A DNA stretch of 64,000 bases, taken from the NCBI RefSeq assembly GCF_947500045.1, contig NZ_CANMQQ010000003.1:248001-312000 (forward strand), given 5' to 3'. Origin of the DNA: an uncultured Ruegeria sp. (GTDB lineage: Bacteria > Pseudomonadota > Alphaproteobacteria > Rhodobacterales > Rhodobacteraceae). Position numbers and translations under genes: made by a program. The notes under the pieces are model-generated. The model did no database searches and had not been told where the DNA came from. It saw nothing but the letters and a program-made list of their open reading frames with translations. Below, piece after piece: positions 8,066 to 17,087 of this stretch (its first letter is position 1; each line of letters starts with the position of its first letter).

Positions 8066-9516
8066 GGGTTTATTCCTTGCCAGCGGCGGTGATCTCGTTT
8101 CATCAGCAGTTCGGCATCCCCTGGTCCGGTGCTGCCATTCTCATAGGGTTTGGGAACGTCACCACGCGCCTGCCAACCGGCGATAATCGGATCGGTCCAG
8201 GCCCAGGCGGCCTCGACCTCATCGCCACGCATGAACAGTGTCTGGTTGCCGCGGATGACATCCATGACCAGCCTTTCATAAGCGTCGGGCGGATCCTGAT
8301 TTTCAGGGCCCAATGCCTCTGCAAAGCTCATGTCCAATGGCACGTCGACCAAGCGCATACCGCCCTGCCCAGGTTCCTTGATCGTAACCTTCAGGGTGAT
8401 GCCTTCGTTCGGCTGCAAACGGATCGACAGCGCATTGGCATGGCGACCAGCCTCTTCCCCGAAAATCGAATGCGGCGCGTCCTTGAACATCACATTGATG
8501 ACAGACGATCGCGCCACCAGTTCTTTTCCCGTGCGCAGATAAAACGGTGTCCCCGCCCAACGCCAATTACTGACATGCGCACGCAAAGCAACATAGCTTT
8601 CGGTCGTAGATCGGGGGTTTCCAGCGGCTTCACGATAGCTGCGGCCATCACCGCCACCCGCAAACTGGCCGCGCACGATGTGATGCGGCTCAACCGGGTC
8701 AAGCGCGCGGATCACCTTGAGTTTTTCATCACGCACTGCGTCCGGGTCGAATTTTGCGGGCGGTTCCATCGCGATCAGGCACAACAGCTGCATCAAATGG
8801 TTCTGCATCATGTCACGCATGGCGCCTGCGCGTTCATAATACTCTTCTCGCCCGTCTATGCCGACGGTTTCGGCCACAGTGATCTGGATATGGTCGACAT
8901 ACTGGCTGTTCCAGAGCGGTTCGAACAGCATGTTGCCGAACCGTACAGCCATCAAGTTCTGAACTGTTTCCTTACCCAGATAGTGATCGATCCGATAGAT
9001 CTGCCCTTCGTCGAAATGCGCCGCCAAAGTCGCGTTCAACGCGCGGGCGCTTTCCAGATTATGACCAAACGGCTTTTCAACAACGATGCGTGTCTGCGGC
9101 GTAGCTAAATCGTGCGCTCTGATCCGTTCGGCTAGCGGCCCAAACAATCTTGGCCCGACCGAGAAATAAAAGGCCCGGATACGATCCGTACTCAGCCTAT
9201 CGACCAACTGCGCCCAGCCTTCGTCGGATAATGCATCCAGCGGAACATAGTCCAAACGCTGCAGAAAACCCCTCACAGCCTCAGGGTCTTTTGCCCGCTT
9301 CGGCGCGTGCTTGCGCAGCGAATCGGCGACCATCCCACGAAACGCATCAACCGTTAATCCAGCCCGCGCCGCACCTATGATCCTGGCAGCCTCGGGCCAC
9401 TGTCCGGCACAGTAACGCCGAAACAGAGCTGGAACGATCTTGCGCTGTGCCAGATCGCCAGTTCCGCCGAAAATGACCAGATCAAATGGGTCAACAGGTA
9501 TGACGCGAGAAACCAT
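8062..9516 (-). CDS. zwf: glucose-6-phosphate 1-dehydrogenase
   Basis: A 484-residue enzyme that oxidises glucose-6-phosphate to 6-phosphogluconolactone with NAD(P)+. The nucleotide site FGGTGDLAQRK is at 16-26, EKPFG at 147-151 and the active-site RIDHYLGKE from 175. It is the first gene of a three-gene operon; the ATG is preceded by AAGGAAAAG. The 163-bp divergent region shared with the radical SAM gene holds two inverted repeats that could regulate either side. edd and eda are not in the window. Confidence 0.97.
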   Translation of the reverse strand: MVSRVIPVDPFDLVIFGGTGDLAQRKIVPALFRRYCAGQWPEAARIIGAARAGLTVDAFRGMVADSLRKHAPKRAKDPEAVRGFLQRLDYVPLDALSDEGWAQLVDRLSTDRIRAFYFSVGPRLFGPLAERIRAHDLATPQTRIVVEKPFGHNLESARALNATLAAHFDEGQIYRIDHYLGKETVQNLMAVRFGNMLFEPLWNSQYVDHIQITVAETVGIDGREEYYERAGAMRDMMQNHLMQLLCLIAMEPPAKFDPDAVRDEKLKVIRALDPVEPHHIVRGQFAGGGDGRSYREAAGNPRSTTESYVALRAHVSNWRWAGTPFYLRTGKELVARSSVINVMFKDAPHSIFGEEAGRHANALSIRLQPNEGITLKVTIKEPGQGGMRLVDVPLDMSFAEALGPENQDPPDAYERLVMDVIRGNQTLFMRGDEVEAAWAWTDPIIAGWQARGDVPKPYENGSTGPGDAELLMKRDHRRWQGINP

Positions 9517-9617
9517 GGCTTTTCCTTACCTTGCCGCTTGAGGCATGTCCAATGTTAGCGCAATCATTCGGCAATTTTCTTCCAACATCAAAACTCTGTC
9601 AGCAAAGGGTCAACATA

Positions 9618-9669
9618 CTTAACTAAACTGGTGCAAACGGTTAAGTCGGTTCAGTGAATTCACAGAACC
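9618..9669. promoter_or_regulatory. two inverted repeats in zwf / radical SAM divergent region
   Basis: CTTAAC at 9618-9623 pairs with GTTAAG at 9640-9645. Next to it, 9648-9669 is a 22-bp palindrome with outer arms GGTTC/GAACC and core GTGAATTCAC, broken only by one A-A pair. It ends 10 bp before the radical SAM ATG, so it covers the region where a ribosome site would lie. It could be an operator or a translation-blocking hairpin. Confidence 0.5.
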
Positions 9670-9679
9670 GGATGCCGGA

Positions 9680-10633
9680 ATGAAAGACAACGCCACTCAG
9701 GCAGCAAATATCGGGAAGTTTCAAAACAGTTTGGTGACAGCGGACGGGCAGACGCGCGCCTCAGTTGCACTGACCAATCCCGAGACATTGTGGTTCAATA
9801 CAGGCACGCTGTGCAATATCGAATGCGTGAACTGCTATATCGCCAGCAGCCCGACCAATGATGCGTTGGTTTACATTACTGCGGACGAAGTGCGCGAATT
9901 TCTGGATCAGATCGAAGATCGCGGGTGGCCGATACGCGAGATCGGATTTACCGGCGGTGAGCCGTTCATGAACCCCCAGATGATCGATATGACCCGTGCG
10001 GCACTGGAACGCGGATACGAGGTTCTGATCCTCACCAATGCAATGCTTCCGATGATGCGTCGCAAGATGCGCGATGGGTTGCTGGCCCTGCAGCAAGAGT
10101 ATGGGGATAAGCTGATCCTTCGCGTTTCTGTCGATCATTATCGCCCTGAACTTCATGATGAAGAACGCGGCAAAGGCAGTTTTGCCAAAACTCTCACCGG
10201 TATGGGGTGGTTGCGGGACAATAATCTCAAAATGGCCATCGCGGGGCGGACCGTTTGGGGCGATTCCGACGCTGAAAGCCGCGCAGGATATGCCGCGTTT
10301 TTTGCCGAGCATGGGTTTGATATCGATGCGCAGGATCCGGGCCAAACAGTCCTGTTTCCCGAAATGGACGAAACGGTAGAAGTGCCCGAAATTACAACCG
10401 CTTGCTGGGGAATTCTAAATAAATCCCCAGATGCGGTCATGTGCGCAAGCTCCCGCATGGTGGTCAAGCGCAAAGGCGCAGAGCGCCCGACGGTGCTGGC
10501 CTGCACCCTGCTGCCGAATTCACCTGAGTTCGAAATGGGAGAGACCCTTGCCGAAGCCGAGGCCGACGTACACCTGAATCACCCCCACTGCGCCAAATTC
10601 TGCGTTCTTGGTGGGGCGAGTTGTTCCGGATGA
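9680..10633 (+). CDS. radical SAM protein with Cys-rich C-terminus
   Basis: A 317-residue radical SAM enzyme. The [4Fe-4S] motif is CNIECVNC (Cys45, Cys49, Cys52), and FTGGEPFMNPQ is the GGE motif that binds SAM. The tail holds further cysteines (CWG, MCASS, ACTLL, HPHCAKFCVLGGASC), suggesting an auxiliary iron-sulfur cluster as in SPASM-like proteins. No precursor peptide is evident nearby, so the substrate is unknown; small-molecule or peptide modification are both possible. A strong Shine-Dalgarno is lacking before the ATG, where a 22-bp palindrome ends. The stop codon directly abuts the stop of the convergent YSC84-type gene. Confidence 0.85.
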   Translation: MKDNATQAANIGKFQNSLVTADGQTRASVALTNPETLWFNTGTLCNIECVNCYIASSPTNDALVYITADEVREFLDQIEDRGWPIREIGFTGGEPFMNPQMIDMTRAALERGYEVLILTNAMLPMMRRKMRDGLLALQQEYGDKLILRVSVDHYRPELHDEERGKGSFAKTLTGMGWLRDNNLKMAIAGRTVWGDSDAESRAGYAAFFAEHGFDIDAQDPGQTVLFPEMDETVEVPEITTACWGILNKSPDAVMCASSRMVVKRKGAERPTVLACTLLPNSPEFEMGETLAEAEADVHLNHPHCAKFCVLGGASCSG

Positions 10634-11344
10634 TCAATTAAGTTCCGGCGACTTCCAAAATTTCGTACCCGTGGCACCCGCAGAAACGCGCCACCCCTTC
10701 TTACTCAGTGCAAAGAATGATCGGCCCTCTGTGAAGTGGAGCGTTTCGCCCGAACGATCCTCTCCATACATCGCACCTGTTTCTGCCGTCGCGTCATAGC
10801 CCTGGCTGATGAACTTTTCCAAATCCGCGGGTGTTTCGAACAGAATGACAAACTTGGTTTCGAACCCACCAATTCCGATGGCCCCACCGACCCCGCCTGT
10901 ACCCATATTCATGTATGTGTGTTGTTCAGTTTCCTTTGAAACGGCTACACCGCGGCCGTAGCCAGCCGACACTGGAAACACGGTCACTTTACGCGAGTCG
11001 AATACAGCATATCCGGCGCTGACATCGTAGAGTGCTTGCGCCTGCGGGTCTTCTGCAAGCAATTGATCCAGAATGTCGCCTGCCATCGCATCCAGCTTGA
11101 CACGCGTCTCTTCTGGCGTCGCTTCGTACTTTAACAGTTCGGAAGTGGAATCAATGGTGTCATCAACCGCGTTGGCACCCTTTTCAATAGTATTCCCAAC
11201 GCCTTCTGCGCCGCGGCCGATAGCGGTTGCTGTGTTCTCGGCCCCTTTTTTGATCTTGTCCAGAACGCCCTCAGCAAATGCAGGGCTGTTCAGACAAAGC
11301 GCCACGGCAATGAATAGTATTCTGGGCATAGTGGAATTCCGCAT
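10634..11344 (-). CDS. YSC84-domain secreted protein
   Basis: About 236 residues from the start chosen here (MRNSTMPRIL); an ATG 15 bp downstream and a longer in-frame start are also possible. The N-terminus is a signal peptide ending near PAFA. A helical region with repeated Gly-Ala-Glu-Asn residues follows, then the YSC84 (DUF500) lipid-binding domain, recognised from SAGYAVFDSRKVTVFPVSAG, the GTGGVGGAIGIGG stretch and the ending FWKSPELN. Family members bind phosphoinositides in eukaryotes; the bacterial role is unclear, probably envelope-associated. A second YSC84 protein is at 42116-42688. Confidence 0.75.
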   Translation of the reverse strand: MRNSTMPRILFIAVALCLNSPAFAEGVLDKIKKGAENTATAIGRGAEGVGNTIEKGANAVDDTIDSTSELLKYEATPEETRVKLDAMAGDILDQLLAEDPQAQALYDVSAGYAVFDSRKVTVFPVSAGYGRGVAVSKETEQHTYMNMGTGGVGGAIGIGGFETKFVILFETPADLEKFISQGYDATAETGAMYGEDRSGETLHFTEGRSFFALSKKGWRVSAGATGTKFWKSPELN

Positions 11345-11431
11345 GAGACCATCAACTTGGTCGACACCATAACCCAATTGCCTCGATTGAAAACCAGTCT
11401 TTAGAACGCGCAGATGATATTTGTCTCAGCT

Positions 11432-11701
11432 TCAGTTCACCTGGAATTCGCCGACCATGTTCCTCCACTCGCCCGGAGCGATCATCTTGCGATGGGTGAA
11501 ACGGACCGAATGCAGCGGTCCCTCAATCTCTTTTTGCCAATATTCAACGAATTCAAACAGCTTTGGATGATCCGGGGCAAGATCGTAGTCCTGCCAAATG
11601 AACGTGTTCAGAACGTGAATATAGTCGGGCATATGGTAGAAGAACTCGGCCGTCGTTAACCCGTAACCTCTGAGCATAAGTTCGGTTTCGCTTTGCGCCA
11701 T
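11432..11701 (-). CDS. usg: Usg family protein
   Basis: An 89-residue protein recognised as Usg, a small alphaproteobacterial family once placed with tryptophan genes. Diagnostic text includes LMLRGYGLTTAEFFYHMPDY and the C-terminal MIAPGEWRNMVGEF. GGAGG stands 6 nt before the ATG. The biochemical role is not established; no trp genes adjoin it here. It is divergent from gyrA with 194 bp between the starts. Confidence 0.85.
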   Translation of the reverse strand: MAQSETELMLRGYGLTTAEFFYHMPDYIHVLNTFIWQDYDLAPDHPKLFEFVEYWQKEIEGPLHSVRFTHRKMIAPGEWRNMVGEFQVN

Positions 11702-11822
11702 TCAGACCTCCAAATTTATTACAAGGTCTTCTCAGGGTAACATGGAAACTACCTAATACTTAGATAACAATATGTTACTCTACTGTTACCAAGCTAAATT
11801 GGCCTCGAGACGGTTGCTTGCT

Positions 11823-11854
11823 TGCACCTTATATGCCGCGTCTGATAAGGTGCA
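11823..11854 (+). promoter_or_regulatory. stem-loop in gyrA leader
   Basis: TGCACCTTAT (11823-11832) and ATAAGGTGCA (11845-11854) are perfect 10-bp arms around a 12-nt loop, ending 41 bp before the gyrA start. It lacks a T-tract. It could be a protein operator or a 5' leader structure affecting gyrA expression. Confidence 0.5.
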
Positions 11855-11895
11855 TCCACAAGATATAGATCAAAAACAAGACACGGGCAGCCTAC

Positions 11896-14631
11896 GTGAG
11901 CGATACGCCAGAAACACCTGAAAACATGGATGAAACTCCGCCAGAACGCCCGGTCTATGATGGCCCGACGGTCTCTATCGAATCCGAGATGCGCACGTCC
12001 TACTTGGATTATGCCATGTCTGTCATCGTTTCGCGCGCGATCCCCGATCTGCGAGACGGGTTGAAGCCGGTGCATCGGCGCATTCTCTATGCAATGCACG
12101 AAACCGGGAACACGCACGACAAATCCTATCGCAAGTCCGCCCGTCCGGTTGGCGATGTGATGGGTAAGTACCACCCACATGGTGACAGCGCGATCTATGA
12201 CGCGCTGGTGCGGATGGCACAAGATTTCTCGATGTCTCTGCCGCTGCTGGATGGTCAGGGCAACTTTGGTTCGATGGACGGCGATAACCCGGCGGCCATG
12301 CGTTACACCGAAGTGCGGATGGATAAGCCTGCCGCATCCCTACTGGCCGATATCGAAAAAGACACGGTCGATTTTCAGGACAACTACGACGGCAAAGACA
12401 AAGAGCCGACCGTCCTGCCCGCCCGTTTCCCGAATATGTTGGTCAACGGTGCCGGCGGTATCGCCGTGGGTATGGCAACCAACATTCCGCCACATAATCT
12501 GGGCGAAGTCATTGACGCGACGCTGGCACTGATCGACGACCCGGATCTGACGTCCGAGCAGTTGATCGAATACGTCCCCGGCCCCGATTTCCCGACCGGC
12601 GGCCTGATGTTGGGCCGCTCGGGTGCGCGCAAGGCCTATCTGGAAGGCCGCGGCAGCGTCATCATCCGCTCAAAAACCCGCGTCGAGGAGATCCGCAAAG
12701 ATCGCTATGCCATCGTCGTGGATGAGATTCCCTATCAGGTGAACAAGGCTTCGATGATCGAAAAGATCGCTGAAGCGGTGCGCGAGAAACGCATCGAAGG
12801 TGTTTCCCACGTCCAGGACGAATCCGACCGCAACGGTGTACGTGTCGTAGTCGAACTTAAACGCGATGCAACGCCCGAAGTGGTCCTGAATCAGCTGTTC
12901 CGCTTCTCGCCGATGCAGACCTATTTCGGCTGTAACATGCTGGCATTGAATGGCGGTCGGCCCGAACAGTTGACGCTTCGTCGCTTTTTGACCTCGTTTA
13001 TCGACTTCCGCGAAGATGTCGTCGCCCGTCGAACCGCGCATCTGTTGCGTAAGGCGCGCGAACGCAGCCACATTCTATGTGGTCTGGCCGTGGCCGTCAC
13101 CAATATCGATGAGATTGTGACGACGATCCGCCAATCTGCAGACGCCGCTGAGGCCCGCGAAAAGCTGATGACTCGGCGATGGCCCGCGCAGCCGATCCTG
13201 GAATACATCGCGTTGATCGATGATCCGACCCACACAGCGAACGAGGATGGAACCTATAACCTGTCCGAAACGCAAGCGCGCGCCATTCTGGAATTGCGGT
13301 TGCAGCGCCTGACCCAGATCGGTGTGAAAGAAGTCACCGACGAGTTGGAAGAACTGGCAGGCAAGATCAAGGAATACCTTGAAATTCTTGGCTCTCGCGA
13401 GCGCATTATGTCCATTATCGGTGACGAGCTGCGTGAAGTACGCGAACAGTTTGCTGTGCCGCGCCGCACGGAAATCGTCGACTGGTCTGGCGACATGGAC
13501 GACGAAGACCTGATCGAACGGGAAGACATGGTCGTGACAGTCACCTCGGGCGGATACATCAAGCGTACCCCGTTGGCCGACTTCCGTGCGCAGAAGCGCG
13601 GCGGCAAGGGTCTGTCGGGCATGCAGACCAAGGAAGAGGACGTGGTTACCACCCTCTTCGTGGCGAATACACACACGCAACTGTTGTTCTTCACCACCGA
13701 TGGAATGGTCTACAAGCTCAAGACCTGGCGTCTGCCGCAATCGGGGCGCACCGGCAAGGGCAAGGCCATCGTCAACATTCTGCCGATCCCAACCGGAGTT
13801 TCCATCGCCGCGATCATGCCAGTGGATGTGCCGGATGAAGAATGGGAAAACCTGCAGATCGTGTTCGCCACCAGTGCGGGCACCGTGCGACGCAACCGCC
13901 TGTCGGATTTCACCAATGTGAAACGTAACGGCAAGATCGCGATGAAGTTCGAAGAGGATCATGCGGATACCAAACTGATCAACGCGCGCATCTGCTCGGA
14001 TGATGATGACGTGATGCTGGTCACAAAATCCGGTCGTGCGATCCGCTTTTCAACAACGGATGTACGGGTATTCAACAGCCGGTCCTCGGTCGGTGTGCGC
14101 GGTGTGCGCCTGACCGGCAAGGATGAGGTGGTCTCGATGTCGGTTATCCGCCACTTCAACGCCACTTCGGATGAACGGGCCGCTTACCTTAAGATGCGCC
14201 GTCTGATGGCTGGCGTGACGGATGAGGCCGAGACGGATGAAGATGAAGGCAATGCTGACAGTGTCCTGCCTCAGGAACGCTATGCCGAGATGTCGGCGGC
14301 CGAGAACCTGATCCTGACCATCACCGCTGGTGGCGCGGGCAAACTAAGCTCCAGCCACGACTATCCCGTTCGCGGCCGTGGCGGCATGGGTGTTGCAGCA
14401 ATGGACAAAGCCATGCGCGGAGGTGAATTGGTGGCATCCTTCCCGGTCGAGATTGACGATCAGATCATGCTGGCCACCTCCAAAGGTCAGTCGATCCGGG
14501 TGCCGGTTGATGGAATATCCTTCCGCTCCCGCAGCGCCGGGGGAGTGAAGGTCTTCAACACCGGCAAAGGCGAAGAGGTCGTCAGTGTGGCCTGGATCGC
14601 GGATCAGGGCGACGAAGAGGCCGAAGAGTGA
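11896..14631 (+). CDS. gyrA: DNA gyrase subunit A
   Basis: The 911-residue A subunit of DNA gyrase, which with GyrB introduces negative supercoils. The catalytic tyrosine is Tyr137 in AMRYTEVRM. The quinolone-resistance region [17 protein letters not shown] has Ser98 and Asp102 (E. coli Ser83 and Asp87), the usual sensitive residues. The C-terminal half shows the beta-pinwheel repeats and the GyrA box as RAQKRGGKG. It starts with GTG. A perfect inverted repeat lies in its leader and a 13-bp terminator follows the stop by 9 bp, so it is probably monocistronic. The C-terminus is acidic (GDEEAEE). Confidence 0.98.
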   Translation: MSDTPETPENMDETPPERPVYDGPTVSIESEMRTSYLDYAMSVIVSRAIPDLRDGLKPVHRRILYAMHETGNTHDKSYRKSARPVGDVMGKYHPHGDSAIYDALVRMAQDFSMSLPLLDGQGNFGSMDGDNPAAMRYTEVRMDKPAASLLADIEKDTVDFQDNYDGKDKEPTVLPARFPNMLVNGAGGIAVGMATNIPPHNLGEVIDATLALIDDPDLTSEQLIEYVPGPDFPTGGLMLGRSGARKAYLEGRGSVIIRSKTRVEEIRKDRYAIVVDEIPYQVNKASMIEKIAEAVREKRIEGVSHVQDESDRNGVRVVVELKRDATPEVVLNQLFRFSPMQTYFGCNMLALNGGRPEQLTLRRFLTSFIDFREDVVARRTAHLLRKARERSHILCGLAVAVTNIDEIVTTIRQSADAAEAREKLMTRRWPAQPILEYIALIDDPTHTANEDGTYNLSETQARAILELRLQRLTQIGVKEVTDELEELAGKIKEYLEILGSRERIMSIIGDELREVREQFAVPRRTEIVDWSGDMDDEDLIEREDMVVTVTSGGYIKRTPLADFRAQKRGGKGLSGMQTKEEDVVTTLFVANTHTQLLFFTTDGMVYKLKTWRLPQSGRTGKGKAIVNILPIPTGVSIAAIMPVDVPDEEWENLQIVFATSAGTVRRNRLSDFTNVKRNGKIAMKFEEDHADTKLINARICSDDDDVMLVTKSGRAIRFSTTDVRVFNSRSSVGVRGVRLTGKDEVVSMSVIRHFNATSDERAAYLKMRRLMAGVTDEAETDEDEGNADSVLPQERYAEMSAAENLILTITAGGAGKLSSSHDYPVRGRGGMGVAAMDKAMRGGELVASFPVEIDDQIMLATSKGQSIRVPVDGISFRSRSAGGVKVFNTGKGEEVVSVAWIADQGDEEAEE

Positions 14632-14640
14632 AAGATCAAG

Positions 14641-14673
14641 AAAGAAACCGGGTGAGATAAACTCGGTTTCTTT
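14641..14673 (+). terminator. terminator of gyrA
   Basis: A 13-bp stem (14641-14653 with 14661-14673, one G-T wobble) with the 7-nt loop GAGATAA. The descending arm ends in TTTCTTT, and it begins 9 bp after the gyrA stop. Confidence 0.75.
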
Positions 14674-14777
14674 GGTCTAAACTTTCCAACGACCGCTCAG
14701 CAGGCAATGTGTGCATTCGCAGCGCACGCGACGATGTCGGCATTGTGGATAAGATCAGCCCAGAAGGCCTCGGTCGG

Positions 14778-14807
14778 CTGCCAAGCGGTCTTTGAACCGC
14801 TTGGCAG
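14778..14807. terminator. 12-bp perfect stem-loop between gyrA and symporter
   Basis: CTGCCAAGCGGT and ACCGCTTGGCAG surround a 6-nt CTTTGA loop. On the plus strand GTCTTCTC follows, a weak T-tract. It lies between two convergent genes and may be a back-up or bidirectional terminator, or the 3' end of a short RNA in 14674-14845. Confidence 0.5.
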
Positions 14808-14828
14808 GTCTTCTCACTTAATACTTAG

Positions 14829-14850
14829 ACTAGTCTTCCTGCAGACTAGT
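14829..14850 (-). terminator. small inverted repeat at symporter stop
   Basis: ACTAGTC at 14829-14835 and GACTAGT at 14844-14850 pair across 8 nt, and the repeat includes the stop codon of the alanine symporter gene. No T-tract follows on either strand. Confidence 0.25.
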
Positions 14851-16348
14851 GGCTGTATTTCTTGATCTCACCACTTTTGATGCGATCGAGGTAGCTGTTC
14901 ATTTCGCGCTTCACGACTGGTGCCAGGAAGTAGAGCGCCAAAATATTGGGAACACAGATTAGGAAGACCAACGCATCCGAGATATCAAGGATCGGACCAA
15001 GCTGAACCATGCAACCCAATGCCACAAAGGCGCAGAAGATTACTTTGTACAAGGTCTGCGTGCTTTCACCAAACAGATATGTCCAGCCCTTCAGCCCGTA
15101 GTAAGACCATGAGATCATGGTCGAGAAGGCAAAGAGCAGAGCCGCGATGGCCAATACGTATGGGAACCAGCTGATCTGCCGTTCGAATGCCGCTGAGGTC
15201 ATGGCAACCCCGGTTGCATCCCCGGCAAAGCCCGGTGCCGCTACTTGTGTGGTGCCGATTACTAATGCAGTAATGGTACAAATCACGATGGTGTCTATGA
15301 ATGGCTCCAGCAGAGATACATAGCCCTCGGTAACAGGCTCATTCGTCCGAACAGCAGAGTGCGCGATAGAAGCAGAGCCGATCCCGGCCTCGTTTGAAAA
15401 GACCGCCCGTTGGAAACCGATGATGAGTGCACCAAGCGCTCCACCAGCGACGCCTTCCGGGGTGAGCGCCCCGCTAAAGATGTTGCCAATCGCTGCTGGG
15501 ATATAGGCCCCATTCATTAGGATCACGATGATTGCAAATACACAATAAAGCACTGCCATGAACGGCACCACTTTCTCAGTCACAGCCGCAATAGATTTGA
15601 TACCGCCGATGATGACAGCGAATACGACACCCGCCAGGATCAGGCCTACAAGCCAGCCAAACCCGTCAAGCGCCCCGCCAGCCACGGTGTTAAGCTGCAC
15701 ATAGGCCTGATTGGACTGGAACATATTCCCAATGCCAAGCGCGCCAACAAAAATACCAATGGCGTAGAATGTTCCCATGAACCTTCCCAGGCCAGCCCGA
15801 CCCTGCGCCGCCAGTCCGTCGCGCATGAAGTACATAGGCCCGCCAGACACCGATCCGTCCGGGTTCTGCTGACGGTATTTAACACCGAGAGTACATTCCA
15901 CGAATTTTGTCGACATGCCGAGGAACCCTGCAAGGATCATCCAGAAGGTGGCACCTGGTCCACCAACGGTTACCGCCACAGCGACGCCACCGATATTACC
16001 GATCCCAACTGTCCCTGAAACCGCCGTTGCCAGGGCCTGAAAGTGCGAAACTTCCCCGGCATCGTTTGGATTAGAGTAATCGCCGCGAACCAGCTCAATC
16101 GCATGCTTGAAACCACGAAGGCTGACAAAGCCCATGTAGAATGTGAAAAACACCGCACCAACCACGAGCCAAAGCACGACAAGTGGAAGTTGTGCTCCGA
16201 ATACCGGGATTTTGAAGAACACGATCTGCCCGACCAGCGCTGCAATCGGAGCCGTAATCGAGTTGATGGTGTCGTCGATCCCGGCGAATGCCGGGGAAGC
16301 CAGGGCGGCAAAGAGCACTGAGCAGGCGATTAAATGTCGATAAGCCAT
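14846..16348 (-). CDS. sodium:alanine symporter (AGCS family)
   Basis: A 500-residue AGCS transporter taking up alanine or glycine with sodium. It has an N-terminal signal-like segment ending near SPAFA and about ten further hydrophobic segments. Family blocks are the conserved VSGTVGIGNIGGVAVAVTVG near residue 110, the GGPMYFMRDGL stretch and VFSNEAGIGSASIAHSA. GGAGGG precedes the ATG. It lies 43 bp downstream of the UspA gene on the same strand, so co-transcription is possible. Substrate choice among small amino acids cannot be told from sequence. Confidence 0.92.
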   Translation of the reverse strand: MAYRHLIACSVLFAALASPAFAGIDDTINSITAPIAALVGQIVFFKIPVFGAQLPLVVLWLVVGAVFFTFYMGFVSLRGFKHAIELVRGDYSNPNDAGEVSHFQALATAVSGTVGIGNIGGVAVAVTVGGPGATFWMILAGFLGMSTKFVECTLGVKYRQQNPDGSVSGGPMYFMRDGLAAQGRAGLGRFMGTFYAIGIFVGALGIGNMFQSNQAYVQLNTVAGGALDGFGWLVGLILAGVVFAVIIGGIKSIAAVTEKVVPFMAVLYCVFAIIVILMNGAYIPAAIGNIFSGALTPEGVAGGALGALIIGFQRAVFSNEAGIGSASIAHSAVRTNEPVTEGYVSLLEPFIDTIVICTITALVIGTTQVAAPGFAGDATGVAMTSAAFERQISWFPYVLAIAALLFAFSTMISWSYYGLKGWTYLFGESTQTLYKVIFCAFVALGCMVQLGPILDISDALVFLICVPNILALYFLAPVVKREMNSYLDRIKSGEIKKYSH

Positions 16349-16391
16349 GTTGTCCCTCCGGAGTTTCTTTATAAATTCTGTCTTCTTTGTT

Positions 16392-16826
16392 TTAGGGGAC
16401 GATCAAAACCGGAACTGAGCTGATCTGGACGAGTTTCGATGGCGTCGTGCCAAACAGCATCGTCGACATACCACTTTCACCACTTCGTCCGGCGATTATC
16501 TGAGCAACATCATGTTCAATTGCCATCTCAGCAAGTGTTTCGGCCGCCTTGCCGTGCCGAACTTCGGACGACGACTGCACACCTGCCTCTTCGACGCGCT
16601 TCATGATTGGTGCCAGCACTACATCCCTTGCCCTTGTTAGTTCTTCTTCGCGCCGCTTGTGCCGCGCAGAGAGCTCTTCTGGGGTATGAAAGCTGTAGGG
16701 TGACCAGTCGATGACGTGGGCTAAGATCAGCTCTGCATTCGATGCTTTCGCGCGTTCGATTGCATGCGCCAAAGCACGTTGACTGCCTTCGCTTCCTTCA
16801 ACAGCGACAAGGTATTTGTTCAACAT
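16392..16826 (-). CDS. universal stress protein, UspA family
   Basis: A single-domain 144-residue UspA protein. The ATP-binding signature G-2x-G-9x-G-T is complete in GRSGESGMSTMLFGTTP, so it is likely of the nucleotide-binding class. The chosen ATG begins LNKYLVAVEGSEGS, the usual first strand; a longer in-frame extension upstream shows no family features and is discounted. It precedes the alanine symporter and may be co-transcribed. Role in stress survival is inferred from the family. Confidence 0.88.
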   Translation of the reverse strand: MLNKYLVAVEGSEGSQRALAHAIERAKASNAELILAHVIDWSPYSFHTPEELSARHKRREEELTRARDVVLAPIMKRVEEAGVQSSSEVRHGKAAETLAEMAIEHDVAQIIAGRSGESGMSTMLFGTTPSKLVQISSVPVLIVP

Positions 16827-17087
16827 ATTGGGCCCCGCTAGAGTTTTTCTGCCCCACAACGCAATAAGAACGTTGGGATAATTTTTTGTATCTGACCAAT
16901 CTAGAGGCGAGATTAACCCAAAGTCACGTACTTTCTGTTTGCATCGCTGACCAACCGCGCTCAGTTCCCGACATTCATTTTGGTTGCAGAAACCGTAATT
17001 TTGGCGCAAAGCGGACAGCGCCCTCAAGTCAATTCCTGAATTCGTAAACTTGCGCACACCTTTGGGAGGTTAATATTTGACCCTCAC

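Noticed and set aside
8077-9108. A long plus-strand ORF (343 codons) opposite zwf
   Set aside because: It is antisense to a well-conserved enzyme, with the His/Gln/Arg-rich composition of a shadow frame.
16827-17057. In-frame upstream extension of the universal stress protein
   Set aside because: The UspA fold begins at the ATG at 16826; the extension has no family features.
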